NCBI RefSeq assembly: GCF_029318685.1
Contig: NZ_CP119677.1
Span: 620,001 to 684,000 of the forward strand
Direction of reading: 5' to 3'
DNA length: 64,000 bases
DNA from: Ruminiclostridium papyrosolvens DSM 2782
Lineage (GTDB): Bacteria; Bacillota; Clostridia; Acetivibrionales; DSM-1351
The notes beneath the pieces were generated by a model. It was given only the letters and a program-made list of their open reading frames with translations, was not told the DNA's origin and did not search any database. Each line of letters starts with the position of its first letter. Within the stretch, counting starts at the first letter, position 1. The position numbers and the translations under genes are program-made. Below are positions 35,673 to 45,139 of this stretch, piece by piece.

Positions 35673-36029
35673 ATGAGACGAAGCAAAAATGGTTGTGATT
35701 GTGAAGCTATTCACGGTGATGTTATTGAAACCGTTAAGAGGAATATACCAGATATGAATAAAACTGTAAGTATTGCTGATTTCTTTGCAGTATTCGGGGA
35801 TCGCACAAGAATAAAAATTCTACTTGCACTGGACCAAAGTCCCATGTGCGTTTGTGATCTGGCAGTATTACTTGATATGACAAAATCAGTAATTTCTCAT
35901 CAGCTTAGCAGCTTAAAAAAGATTAACTTAGTTAGCAGCCATAAAGAAGGGAAACACAGCTATTATGCCCTTGCCGATGATCATATAAAAAAAATTATAG
36001 AAATGGCAGTAGAGCATTTAGAGGAATGA
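35673..36029 (+). CDS. ArsR/SmtB-family metal-sensing repressor
   Basis: A 118-residue winged HTH repressor. The C-terminal helix 'DDHIKKIIEMAVEHLEE' carries Asp102, His104, His115 and Glu118 with exactly the spacing of the SmtB alpha5 zinc site (D-x-H, 11, H-xx-E). It also has Cys residues in 'GCDCEA' near the N-terminus and 'MCVCDLA' before the recognition helix ('TKSVISHQLSSL'), as in CadC. Zn, Cd or Pb sensing is therefore likely. It is the last gene of the operon and probably binds the tandem operator at 32605-32651. Confidence 0.92.
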   Translation: MRRSKNGCDCEAIHGDVIETVKRNIPDMNKTVSIADFFAVFGDRTRIKILLALDQSPMCVCDLAVLLDMTKSVISHQLSSLKKINLVSSHKEGKHSYYALADDHIKKIIEMAVEHLEE

Positions 36030-36303
36030 ACAAATGGCTTTAATTGTACAGTTAATGACGGGGGAGCCTGCACTGTTAAAACTCACAAAGGATTTAATAG
36101 TCAAAAGAAGTGGAAAGGTAGTACCATGTGGAGGAAAGTCCTGAGATAATTGAGAAGGAAATGTGGGAAATAGTGAAGTTTGAAAGACGAGACAGTTTGC
36201 CTTTACTGAAAAATATGGTTTAAAGATGATAATGCTACAGATAAACTGTTCAGTAGTCAGGCTGCTGTTCAACTATAGGGAATAATGCTTATAAATAACA
36301 TTG
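36030..36303. other. Region without a recognisable gene
   Basis: Open stretches in several frames are short and I recognise none. It may hold a broken gene that once followed the metal regulator. Confidence 0.35.
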
Positions 36304-36331
36304 TTGACAATAAATGTAAATAATATATAAT
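36304..36331 (+). promoter_or_regulatory. Promoter of the secreted glycosidase gene
   Basis: TTGACA (36304-36309), a 16-base spacer and TATAAT (36326-36331), followed by AAGAAGGAGG. The start ATG at 36361 is preceded by a two-codon mini-frame (ATG AAA TGA at 36356-36364) that overlaps it. Confidence 0.65.
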
Positions 36332-36360
36332 TTTCATATAAAAGAAGGAGGTTATATGAA

Positions 36361-39183
36361 ATGAGAAAAAAATTCAAGCTTGTACTTTCAGTTTTATTGT
36401 CATTGGTTATTGCAGTTGTCTTTCAGATGAAAATGGTGGTTCCGGCAAATGCGACTGTAATGGATTACAGCTATTTTTTAAGTGATTATCCTTACAATTC
36501 TTCACTCACAACGGCTGCCTTCAACCCTATCCGAATGGATCAAAGTTTTAATGCAAACAGTATACGGTTAAATGGCAATACCTATGCCAAAGGAATAGGG
36601 ACACATGCAAATAGTACAATTGTCTACGACCTCAAGCAAAACTTTAACACTTTTACTGCTTATGTAGGCGTAGATAACGAAGTAGGAAGTGGTAATGGGT
36701 CTGTAAAGTTCATTGTAAAAGTAGATGGTGTTCAAAAATATCAGTCCCCCACATTAACCGCAAGTTCCACAGCTCAAAAGGTAATGGTTGACATAACTGG
36801 AGCTGGTAAATTGGAACTCATTGCAGATACAGCAGATGGTTCTACTTCAAATGACCATGCTGATTGGGCGGAGGCAAAAGTAACCAAAACACATCCCTCA
36901 AGCACCTTGACACTGACAGCAGATACCAGTATTGCCGATAGCATAGACCTTCAGTCAAAATTTCAGTGGGCAAAAGATAAGGCATTGAGCTATGTAAGAA
37001 CTGCTAACAAATTTGATTATATTCCAAGTTACTTTGCTGCCATGACAGATGATGGAACCAACAGCCAAGGGCAATTTTGTGCACGAGATGTAGCTCATTA
37101 TATGGAAGGGGCACATTTGCTGGGCTTAGATTTGGAGAATTTCTCTATGATGAAGGTATTTGCCACAGGTGCAAACGGCAGAGTAGGACAGCAAACCACG
37201 GATTATTACTGGCCGCGCTGGTGGTATAATTATAATTTAAAAAATCTGGACGGTACACCCAATGAAGATTTTAGAAGCAGTCAGTGGCGAACGTTGCCTA
37301 CTGCGTTTGACATGATATGGCGGAGCTATGAACAGTATCTTTGGACAGGTGACAACAAGTGGATTAATGATACTGAGATGTCAAATTTCTATACCAATAT
37401 AAATACTAATTTCATGAATAGTCAAGGGAAAAATACAGATGGAGCTGCTACAGAAACCACTCAATTAGCATCCTATTATGAGTTTCCAAACCCCAGCGAG
37501 CACTTTGTTGTTGCCGGAGATTCAATTGGATGTCAGTACCAGTCTCTATTGGCGTATGCAAACATCCTTACATGGAAAGGACTCACTGCTGAATCGCAAA
37601 CCTACAAAGCCAAGGCTGATTCCCTTCGTTCCAATTTTGAAGCACACTGGTTTGACAGTACGAATAACCGTTATGTACGGGGATTTGGCCCGGGCAAGGT
37701 TACAGGTACCCAATTTGGTACATCAGGCTCATTTGGTAACGACTCTTCTACAACTTCTGACAAAGCCACTGACGGCAACATAAATACATGGTCGGATAGT
37801 GCAAACGCCAACGGCGCATATACCGGGATAGATTTGGGAGCCGGAAATGAGAAAAGAATATACAAAATCAGATACTATCCAAGGAACGGCTGGGCAAGCA
37901 GAATGTTGGGAGGAAGGTTTCAAGGTTCCAACACCAGCCAGACAGCAGGATATGTTGATTTGCACACAATAACCACCATGCCTGCTTCAGGTATCTTTAC
38001 AGAAGCAACTGTGTCAGATACAACTCAATACAGGTACTTGCGATATGTATCTCCTGACGGAGGCTACTGTAACGTTGCGGAATTGGAGTTTTATTCGCCT
38101 TCTGTTGTTCCAAATACATCCACCGATAGTCTGATTGGGCCTGTTAAACTTGGAGGTACCCAATTTGGTACATCAGGCTCATATGGCGATGACCCTGTTG
38201 CTACTTCTGACAAGGCAACAGACGGAAACATAAATACATTTATGGATAGTGCAATCGCCAACGGAGCTTTCACTGGGATTGACCTTGGGGCAGGAAATGC
38301 CAGCAGTGTATCCAAGATAACCTATTATCCCAGAAACGGATGGGCAAGCAGAATGGTAGGAGGAAAGTTTCAGGGCTCCAACACCAGCCAGACGTCAGGC
38401 TTTGTGGATTTGTATACCATTGGAACTACACCTGCTGCAGACACCTGGACAACGGTGGAGGTATCTAATCCAACTGCCTATAGATATTTGCGCTATTTGT
38501 CACCAGACGGAGGCTACTGTAATGTTACAGAAATCGGATTCTATACATCAACAGGAAAGAATTTCAGATCCGACTGGGGACATGAGAATAGTTTCTTTAT
38601 GCCTATGACTTTAATAACAGATAATGCTTCAAGAACAGATACCTATCTGGAATACATAAAGAACTCTGTTGATAGTATGGAGACTTCCGGTAACTCACTG
38701 AATATTGAAGCAAAAACATATTTGCCTGAAACATTCTACAAGCATGGGAAGAACGAATACGGATGGAAATATTTAAAACAAATTCTGGATTCCAATGCAA
38801 CTTATCCAGAGGTACCATTTGTCTGTATAGGAAGTACAATCTCAGGATTGATGGGAGTAACTCCGGACGCACCCAACAATACTGTCAGAACGTTGCCCCA
38901 ATTACCTGCTGCTACAAAAATTCCATGGGTAGAAGCCAACCATATTAAAGTTGGGAGCAATGACCTGAAGATTCGTCACGATGGTAACACACAAACCACC
39001 TTGACAAACAACGCGGGAGGCTCAATTACATGGAAAGCGTGTTTTGACGGAAGAATAAGCAAACTCTATATAAATGGTTTGGCTAAAAATGCTGTTCAAG
39101 AGACATCAAACGGAAGACCAATATCCTCTGTGAACGTTAGTGTGTCCTCAGGTAAAGCAGTAACGGTAAAAACAACACCATAA
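36361..39183 (+). CDS. Secreted glycosidase-like protein (NPCBM, split helical domain, two discoidin modules)
   Basis: A 940-residue secreted protein. Signal peptide about 1-32 (cleaved near 'ANA'). Residues about 35-175 form an NPCBM/NEW2-like module ('RLNGNTYAKGIGTHANSTIV'). From about 185-445 runs the first half of an (alpha/alpha)-barrel 'six-hairpin'-like domain ('QFCARDVAHYMEGAHLLGLD', 'YYWPRWWYNYN'). Two F5/8 type C (CBM32-like) modules (about 446-580 and 597-728) then interrupt it, and the helical domain resumes at 'GKNFRSDWGHENSFFMPM' to about 870. A beta-rich C-terminal piece ends the protein. There is no dockerin, so it is free or cell-bound. Enzyme family and substrate not identified; glycosidase activity is inferred from fold and modules. 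Confidence 0.8.
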   Translation: MRKKFKLVLSVLLSLVIAVVFQMKMVVPANATVMDYSYFLSDYPYNSSLTTAAFNPIRMDQSFNANSIRLNGNTYAKGIGTHANSTIVYDLKQNFNTFTAYVGVDNEVGSGNGSVKFIVKVDGVQKYQSPTLTASSTAQKVMVDITGAGKLELIADTADGSTSNDHADWAEAKVTKTHPSSTLTLTADTSIADSIDLQSKFQWAKDKALSYVRTANKFDYIPSYFAAMTDDGTNSQGQFCARDVAHYMEGAHLLGLDLENFSMMKVFATGANGRVGQQTTDYYWPRWWYNYNLKNLDGTPNEDFRSSQWRTLPTAFDMIWRSYEQYLWTGDNKWINDTEMSNFYTNINTNFMNSQGKNTDGAATETTQLASYYEFPNPSEHFVVAGDSIGCQYQSLLAYANILTWKGLTAESQTYKAKADSLRSNFEAHWFDSTNNRYVRGFGPGKVTGTQFGTSGSFGNDSSTTSDKATDGNINTWSDSANANGAYTGIDLGAGNEKRIYKIRYYPRNGWASRMLGGRFQGSNTSQTAGYVDLHTITTMPASGIFTEATVSDTTQYRYLRYVSPDGGYCNVAELEFYSPSVVPNTSTDSLIGPVKLGGTQFGTSGSYGDDPVATSDKATDGNINTFMDSAIANGAFTGIDLGAGNASSVSKITYYPRNGWASRMVGGKFQGSNTSQTSGFVDLYTIGTTPAADTWTTVEVSNPTAYRYLRYLSPDGGYCNVTEIGFYTSTGKNFRSDWGHENSFFMPMTLITDNASRTDTYLEYIKNSVDSMETSGNSLNIEAKTYLPETFYKHGKNEYGWKYLKQILDSNATYPEVPFVCIGSTISGLMGVTPDAPNNTVRTLPQLPAATKIPWVEANHIKVGSNDLKIRHDGNTQTTLTNNAGGSITWKACFDGRISKLYINGLAKNAVQETSNGRPISSVNVSVSSGKAVTVKTTP

Positions 39184-39216
39184 GGTGAAAAATAAAATTA
39201 ATTAAATATGTTCGCT

Positions 39217-39254
39217 AAGGTCTGATTCCCATATTCCATGGGGGTCAGACCTTT
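39217..39254 (+). terminator. Terminator of the secreted glycosidase gene
   Basis: A stem of 9 perfect pairs (AAGGTCTGA / TCAGACCTT), extended by Cs and Gs, followed by TT. Located 33 bases after the stop codon. Confidence 0.7.
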
Positions 39255-39675
39255 TAGCTTATTTTGAGAGTTTTTTGAGAGAACTCATTGATAAAATGTC
39301 ATAGTAAATACAGAAACAAAAGGAGTGTAAGAAGATTTATGAGCAGATTACATAAAAAAACATCTAAAGACCTCCTTAAAGGATTTAAAACTGGCAAAGA
39401 CAGACAAAAAATATTAAAAATGATAAAGGTAATGTTGATGTTAACGTGAAGTTTGATAAAGCGGTTGTTGATAATATCAGTGACAGTGAGAGTCATACAA
39501 TAAAGCTTTCGGTACAGGGCAAAATTGGCAAACTGAAAGTGGAGCTGAATGTTAAACTAGTAAATACGTTATGAAGTAATGACGTAAATATAGAAATTGA
39601 GACATATATGGGAACATATTTACTGCCTGCTTCACAAATCAAAACACCAAACAGAGACAGACCCTTTTTAACCTT
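39255..39675. other. Region with a possible small gene remnant
   Basis: At 39339 a 36-codon frame ('MSRLHKKTSKDLLKGFKTG ...') follows a GGAGTG-like site. At 39389-39574 another frame without start codon encodes 'NVDVNVKFDKAVVDN' and 'IKLSVQGKIGKLKVELNV', which looks like strands of a beta-sandwich. Together they suggest one small frameshifted protein gene. I do not recognise it. Confidence 0.35.
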
Positions 39676-40194
39676 TTAAATATAGCGCCTTACTTCATTC
39701 ATATAATTTTTGTACTCTCCTCCAAATTTATTTATGCACCATCTTTCTTCAGACAAGATAATCCAATGAGCTGATATTTGAAAAACTATTAATAATGTTA
39801 GCAGGATTATCGACTGAGTAAGAAAAACACAGCCTAAAAAATAAATAAAATAAGCTACATACATAGGGTTACGAGAAATCTTATATAATCCGTTAACATT
39901 GATGCCATTTTCCTCTGGTTTAGCAAAATTGTATACTGATGTAAGACATAGCAATAACCCTAATCCGGATATCACTAAACCTGCACAAAACCAATACGAG
40001 TCAGTTGTAATCTTAAGGAAGAATAAATAGACAAAGAATAAGAGGTTTGAAATCTGATAAAACCAGTATATTACCTTTTCTTTTCCAATCAGCGGAGCGA
40101 ATAAGGCCGCACGTTTTATCCCATCCTTGTTTAATATGTTTAATAAACCGAATCTTATCAGTATAAATGCAATTAATAAAAGAGAGGCGTTCAT
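39676..40194 (-). CDS. Isoprenylcysteine methyltransferase-like membrane protein
   Basis: A 172-residue protein with four or five membrane helices and the C-terminal SAM-binding signature of the ICMT/PEMT-like family: 'GLYKISRNPMYVAYFIYF' then 'SEERWCINKFGGEYKNYMNE'. Bacterial members methylate lipids or small molecules; the substrate is unknown. The start follows AAGGAGA. It stands alone between oppositely oriented genes. Confidence 0.85.
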   Translation of the reverse strand: MNASLLLIAFILIRFGLLNILNKDGIKRAALFAPLIGKEKVIYWFYQISNLLFFVYLFFLKITTDSYWFCAGLVISGLGLLLCLTSVYNFAKPEENGINVNGLYKISRNPMYVAYFIYFLGCVFLTQSIILLTLLIVFQISAHWIILSEERWCINKFGGEYKNYMNEVRRYI

Positions 40195-40497
40195 TTTATC
40201 TCCTTGTACTTAAAAAATAATGAGGGGTCTAAGTCTATGTATATGGTAAAGTATACCATAAGTTTATGTGTAACAAAATAACGGTAATAACCTAATTTAT
40301 GCTGACATCAAATAAATAATTTCCTTTAAGAAGCGGTAGACATTGAATTGATTCTTTGTATTATATAATTATAAAATTAAAACAAGTGTAGAATTCTAAT
40401 CTGGATGTAATTTTTTATTGAGATTAGTGCCAACTATAACTGTATTTAAAATTCTATTTCTAAACACTCAAAAATATTTCTAATAGGAGTGATACTC
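40195..40497. other. Divergent intergenic region
   Basis: About 300 bases of AT-rich DNA between the methyltransferase-like and chemotaxis genes, with no gene. Promoters for both must lie here, but none is clear. Confidence 0.35.
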
Positions 40498-42729
40498 ATG
40501 AAAATTCAACAGATAACAAAAAAAACCAGGTTACTTATCAATTCATTTACTGCATTGCCGGCCAGAATAATTAAAATTGGAAAGCACGGTGAAATTATTC
40601 AAACTGAAATAAATAAAAAAGGTAAGAGAAAAAATGTAACTGATTATCCGAGTAAATTTCTTATATTGAGAAGATTTGGAATCAAGATGCGGCTAATAGC
40701 CGCTTTCAGCCTGGTATTGATTGCAATTTTAGTCATTACAGGGATAACATCGTATAAAAGTTCTACAAATACCATTGATGAAAAAGTCAAAAGCTATTCG
40801 TTGGAACTAATGAATCAAATCAGCATAGTTTTGGATAGAAAAATAGCGGAGGTTGAATCTAAATTTGTTGACATAATGGTGGCTCCTGAGGTTCAAGGTG
40901 ATCTTGACAAAATTGATGGCAGTGATAAGTACGATAGTATAGTAAGACAGGGAAATATTAGGGTTTTTATGACAAACAAATTCATAGCAACACAGAACAT
41001 ATTAAATTGTACTTTATTATATGGTAAAAACTTTTCGAAGAGTATAGTTTATAATAGCGATAATAATATTAATATAAATACTGATCAAATTATTAAAACA
41101 ACTACAAATAAGCTGACATGGGTGGATTATGATATTGATATGGAAAGCAAAAAGAATAAATATTTTGCACTCCAAAAGGACATAACGGATATAAAAAGCG
41201 GAAATGTAATTTCAAAGATGGTATTGATCCCTAATTTGAATTTCCTTGTAGAATTATTTCAAAATATGAATATAGGAAAAGATTCAAATAACACAAAGGG
41301 TTTTCCTATTATAGTTATAAATAAGGACGGAAAAATAATATCATCCAGAACTACAGAAAGTTATGCTGTTGGAGCTGCTAATGCAGCGTCAAAATTAATA
41401 GCTGATGAGATAATTAAGACTGAAAGTAAAAATCATGGAAACTCTTCGGCTAATATGGAGCTATATATAAACAAGCAAAAAAGCTTGGTTACATATTCAA
41501 AACTAACAGCATCAAGTGATAACTGGTATGTTGCATCGATTGTGCCATATTCATTTTTAAATAGTGCTGCAGAGACACTTAAAATTCAATATATAGTAAT
41601 TGGGATAGTATGCCTTTTTATAGCACTAGTAGTGTGCCTATTGATTGCAGGAAGCATTTCAAAACCTTTGGATAGACTTATTGTATCAATGGAAAAGGCT
41701 AAAGAAGGTGAGCTGACGTGTCGGATATCTGACTATGGAAGAGATGAAATATCTAGAGTATGTTATAATTTTAATGATATGCTTTTAAATATAAATACAC
41801 TTGTATCACAGGTAAGAAATACTTCCGAGAGTGTACTTAGTGCTGCAAACACTATTTCATTAACTTCAAATGAAACGCATAGTGCATTAGAACAAGTAGC
41901 GGCAACTGTTGATCAAATAGCAATTGGAGCAGTAGATCAAGCCTCTGAGATAAACGATAGTGTCGTTAATATGGACAAGCTTTCAGAAGGTATTACTTAT
42001 GTAGAGAATGATATATGTGAGGTTATGGAAATTGCAAAAAAAGTAAATGATCTGGATAGTAATGCATCAAAATCAATTGAAAATTTAATTGCAAAGTCAG
42101 ACCAAGTATATAATACAAGTAAAAAAGTGACGCTAACTATTAATGAGCTAAGCCATAGCATGAATAAAATCAAAGATATACTGAAAATGATAATAGGAAT
42201 TTCAAGTCAAACTAATTTACTATCTTTAAATGCGTCGATAGAGGCAGCTCATGCGGGAGAGCTTGGTCATGGATTTGCTGTGGTGGCAAACGAGGTCAAG
42301 AAGCTTGCAGATCAGACAAAAGAGTTTACAGAAAATATTAACAATATTATTACCGATATTGAAAGGAGAACTGCGGAAACAGTTGCTGAAGTTATGGTAT
42401 CCAATGATGCAGTTAATGATCAAATATTTGCTGTTAAAGAAACCGATACTTTCTTTAAAATGATATTTGATTCTATGGACAATGTTATAAATAGCATTGG
42501 AAAAACAGAAATATCTGTTAAAAATATTATGAAATTAAAGGTTGACGTTAATGAATCACTTGAAAATATTTCAGCAGTTGCTCAGGAATCAGCAGCTACC
42601 ACTGAAGAGATTTCTGCCAGCACAGAGGAACAGATGGTGTCAGCACAAGAGCTTTCCGGCAAGGCAAAAGAGCTGCGTGACTTATCGGAGGTCCTGATGG
42701 TAGAGGTTAATAGATTTATAACTGAATAA
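40498..42729 (+). CDS. Methyl-accepting chemotaxis protein
   Basis: A 743-residue receptor. An unusually long basic cytoplasmic N-terminus (about 1-60) precedes helix 1 (about 63-85); an extracellular dCache-like sensor (about 90-360) and helix 2 (about 363-385) follow, then HAMP (about 386-437) and the signalling domain with the conserved tip '[20 protein letters not shown]'. It transmits ligand binding to CheA/CheW to steer movement. The ATG at 40498 follows AGGAG by 8 bases; GTG 40489 is an alternative. Ligand unknown; being beside a sugar locus, a sugar is a guess. Confidence 0.94.
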   Translation: MKIQQITKKTRLLINSFTALPARIIKIGKHGEIIQTEINKKGKRKNVTDYPSKFLILRRFGIKMRLIAAFSLVLIAILVITGITSYKSSTNTIDEKVKSYSLELMNQISIVLDRKIAEVESKFVDIMVAPEVQGDLDKIDGSDKYDSIVRQGNIRVFMTNKFIATQNILNCTLLYGKNFSKSIVYNSDNNININTDQIIKTTTNKLTWVDYDIDMESKKNKYFALQKDITDIKSGNVISKMVLIPNLNFLVELFQNMNIGKDSNNTKGFPIIVINKDGKIISSRTTESYAVGAANAASKLIADEIIKTESKNHGNSSANMELYINKQKSLVTYSKLTASSDNWYVASIVPYSFLNSAAETLKIQYIVIGIVCLFIALVVCLLIAGSISKPLDRLIVSMEKAKEGELTCRISDYGRDEISRVCYNFNDMLLNINTLVSQVRNTSESVLSAANTISLTSNETHSALEQVAATVDQIAIGAVDQASEINDSVVNMDKLSEGITYVENDICEVMEIAKKVNDLDSNASKSIENLIAKSDQVYNTSKKVTLTINELSHSMNKIKDILKMIIGISSQTNLLSLNASIEAAHAGELGHGFAVVANEVKKLADQTKEFTENINNIITDIERRTAETVAEVMVSNDAVNDQIFAVKETDTFFKMIFDSMDNVINSIGKTEISVKNIMKLKVDVNESLENISAVAQESAATTEEISASTEEQMVSAQELSGKAKELRDLSEVLMVEVNRFITE

Positions 42730-42743
42730 TAGGCCTTTTTTGA

Positions 42744-42787
42744 ACAGCACCTTGTTTGTTTTATCAATTAAAAAGACAAGGTGCTGT
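42744..42787. terminator. Two-way terminator
   Basis: Perfect 12-bp inverted repeat with a 20-base loop between the convergent chemotaxis and AraC-GH39 genes, T/A-rich on both sides. Confidence 0.65.
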
Positions 42788-42802
42788 AAACAGCTTCATA
42801 AG

Positions 42803-45139
42803 TTATATTTCTCTGACGATATCCCACAGACATACTGTATGTGCAGATAGCGTTGTGATAATGTTGAGGTCTGCTGTGATATCCAGATAGATGGTTCGCT
42901 CTTCAGGAATGCACGCCTGCGACAGATATTGAAGCTGCTTGGGCGAAGGATTATCTATTTTGTGTAAGTAAATATCCTCAGTAATATTGTTGCTTGCCAG
43001 CAAGCCACCTAATTGAATGTCTAGTGCACTTCCGTGACTTCTATCAAGAAGATAGCGGCGAATACGATATACTCCCGGTTTCAAGCCGGTCAGTTGAAAA
43101 TTTATTTGAACTGGCGGAACTTCTTCAAATATAGTATAAACATTTTTAAATGATTGTAAATCAGTTTCCTGCAAAAAAGTATGATTTGATAAATAAGCAA
43201 ATTGATAAGCCAAAATTTGATAGTGGTTATATTCACTTTGCGTTATACAGAAGTTTTCACCTTGTTCTATCAGCGAGCCTCCGAGTTTGTTTAGCAGTTC
43301 GTACGCGTAAAACGCAGGCATCTTTATTCCGCTTTTGGCAATAAGGCTAATACGGGACTGTGGACCAGTAGTTAGTTTTTTAGGATTGTAAGCTAAGTCA
43401 CTTAACATCCTGTAGCCGATAAGCTCTGAGTGTTCATGAAGATTTAGCAGGTTGTAGCAGAGAAATGCCGCTTGATAACAGGAATAATCAATAAATGTAT
43501 CAGCTAAAATTGATGAGTTGAATTCTGTAATATAAAGTGGTATTTCACGTCTGAAAACTTCTTTAATATTCTTTAATATCCATTTTTGTTTTTTTAGTAA
43601 TGAATCTTTATCAGGTGGCAATATAGGCATATTTTTATTAACTTCATTATAATGCTGAATTTCGAAAAAATATGCAGAAACAAAATCCGGAAATATATTC
43701 TCATTATAAAACGCCTCTAAACAAGAGGTGAAATCTTCCTGTTTCAAGCAGGTATCATATCCTGGCCCCCCCAACTTGGCGGAAGGAATATACTGGTGAA
43801 TAATAAAATGTATCTCTTGATATTCTTTAATATAGCTTGCCACCGATTCAAATTGAACCTTCCCAAACTCAAAAATCCACTGACTGTACCAGTTGGAATC
43901 ATAACGCAGTGTTATAAATTCAAGGAAAGCCGATAGCATCGACTGAAACTGTCTGTTTTTATGATATGCTCCTTTTCCTAATTCAATAAATGGAAGAGTG
44001 TTTTGTTCATAAAGAAAATCAAGGATTGCAGTGACATCTGCAAAATAATATTGATTATTCGGAGCAAGTGTTGGAATTAAAGCGTCACTTATAAGATTCT
44101 CTAAACGGACAAAGCAAAAGCTTAGCTTAATTTTGGCGTCGGCAAACTGCTTCTGAAAGCCGCTGAACAGCAAATTGCCTGCAGAGCCAATATTAATAAG
44201 TTTACAATAATTACAGTTTACCGGGGTGGAATGTTGCACATCAACGCAGATTTGTCTGCTGTGTATAAAGTTGCTGGAAATCAGATGTGTAGTTTCGGTG
44301 CTGTCCATAGGAAAATCATAATCCAGAGTTGTTGTCTGATGGTATTTTTTACGGTAATTCCTTGGAGAAATATGGTAAACTGAGCGGAAAAGCTTACTAA
44401 AGGTAGTCGCATTGAAAAATCCATGGCGTAATGCGATATCAGTAATGGAATCATTAGTGTAGCAGATATCACGTAAGGCATGCTGGATTCTAAGATGGTT
44501 TAAATATTCATTGAATTTTACATGAAAATGCTTCTTAAAGTATTTGGAAAGATACTGCTGGCTCATGGAAAGAGAATCTGCCAATGAGGCTAAAGTAATA
44601 GGCTGATTATAATTCCGATAAATATAATTTTGTATTACCTGAATTCTATCCTGATATTTTTCATTTTCCGTAATAGGGTTATCAGGTAATGATATCAGGT
44701 AATCTTTATGTAGGCAGTCCATAAGCTGAAATAGAAGCCCATAGATTGACAATTTATGGCTTGAGAAGTTGTCCAGATATTGAGAAGCTATACTGGATAG
44801 TAATCTCTTAAGAATTATATGATTACGGTTTGGCTCTAAGACAGAGTCACAGACAATCAGGCTATCCTGCCCAACATATTCTTCTAAAAAAGAGAGTAGG
44901 ATACCTAAATGCAGAATTATGTTGTTTCCTGCCGGTTCTAAGACATAGTCCTGATTACTATGCAGAGTAAAGACATTTCCGCTGGCATAAGTACGGCTTA
45001 ACGATTTGCTGGAAGAGATTATTATCTGACCTGAGATAATATAAATAATATCAAATGTCTTAGGTACTATATGGGTAGTCTGTGTAAGCTGGTATTGATG
45101 TAAAAAGGAAATTGGGAAATTTAGGTCATGTTTCATCAT
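42803..45139 (-). CDS. AraC regulator fused to a GH39-like domain (second of pair)
   Basis: A 778-residue protein: cupin-like N-terminus, AraC double HTH (about 175-280, 'SLSMSQQYLSKYFKKHFHVK' and 'HISPRNYRKKYHQ'), and a GH39 beta-xylosidase-like domain (about 310-690). The nucleophile Glu is kept in 'PLYITEFNSS'. Where GH39 enzymes have the acid/base in 'WNEP' this one has 'FEFGKVQFE', so the acid/base Glu is lost. It is most likely a sugar-sensing domain, not an enzyme. No signal peptide. Its ATG lies 14 bases inside the end of the preceding gene, so the two are coupled. The redox/transport cluster beginning at 47834 is the likely target. Confidence 0.85.
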   Translation of the reverse strand: MMKHDLNFPISFLHQYQLTQTTHIVPKTFDIIYIISGQIIISSSKSLSRTYASGNVFTLHSNQDYVLEPAGNNIILHLGILLSFLEEYVGQDSLIVCDSVLEPNRNHIILKRLLSSIASQYLDNFSSHKLSIYGLLFQLMDCLHKDYLISLPDNPITENEKYQDRIQVIQNYIYRNYNQPITLASLADSLSMSQQYLSKYFKKHFHVKFNEYLNHLRIQHALRDICYTNDSITDIALRHGFFNATTFSKLFRSVYHISPRNYRKKYHQTTTLDYDFPMDSTETTHLISSNFIHSRQICVDVQHSTPVNCNYCKLINIGSAGNLLFSGFQKQFADAKIKLSFCFVRLENLISDALIPTLAPNNQYYFADVTAILDFLYEQNTLPFIELGKGAYHKNRQFQSMLSAFLEFITLRYDSNWYSQWIFEFGKVQFESVASYIKEYQEIHFIIHQYIPSAKLGGPGYDTCLKQEDFTSCLEAFYNENIFPDFVSAYFFEIQHYNEVNKNMPILPPDKDSLLKKQKWILKNIKEVFRREIPLYITEFNSSILADTFIDYSCYQAAFLCYNLLNLHEHSELIGYRMLSDLAYNPKKLTTGPQSRISLIAKSGIKMPAFYAYELLNKLGGSLIEQGENFCITQSEYNHYQILAYQFAYLSNHTFLQETDLQSFKNVYTIFEEVPPVQINFQLTGLKPGVYRIRRYLLDRSHGSALDIQLGGLLASNNITEDIYLHKIDNPSPKQLQYLSQACIPEERTIYLDITADLNIITTLSAHTVCLWDIVREI

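Noticed and set aside
37699-38560. The repeated segment as a DNA-level mobile repeat or CRISPR-like array
   Set aside because: There are only two copies with a 450-base period and both encode the same protein module, so it is domain duplication.
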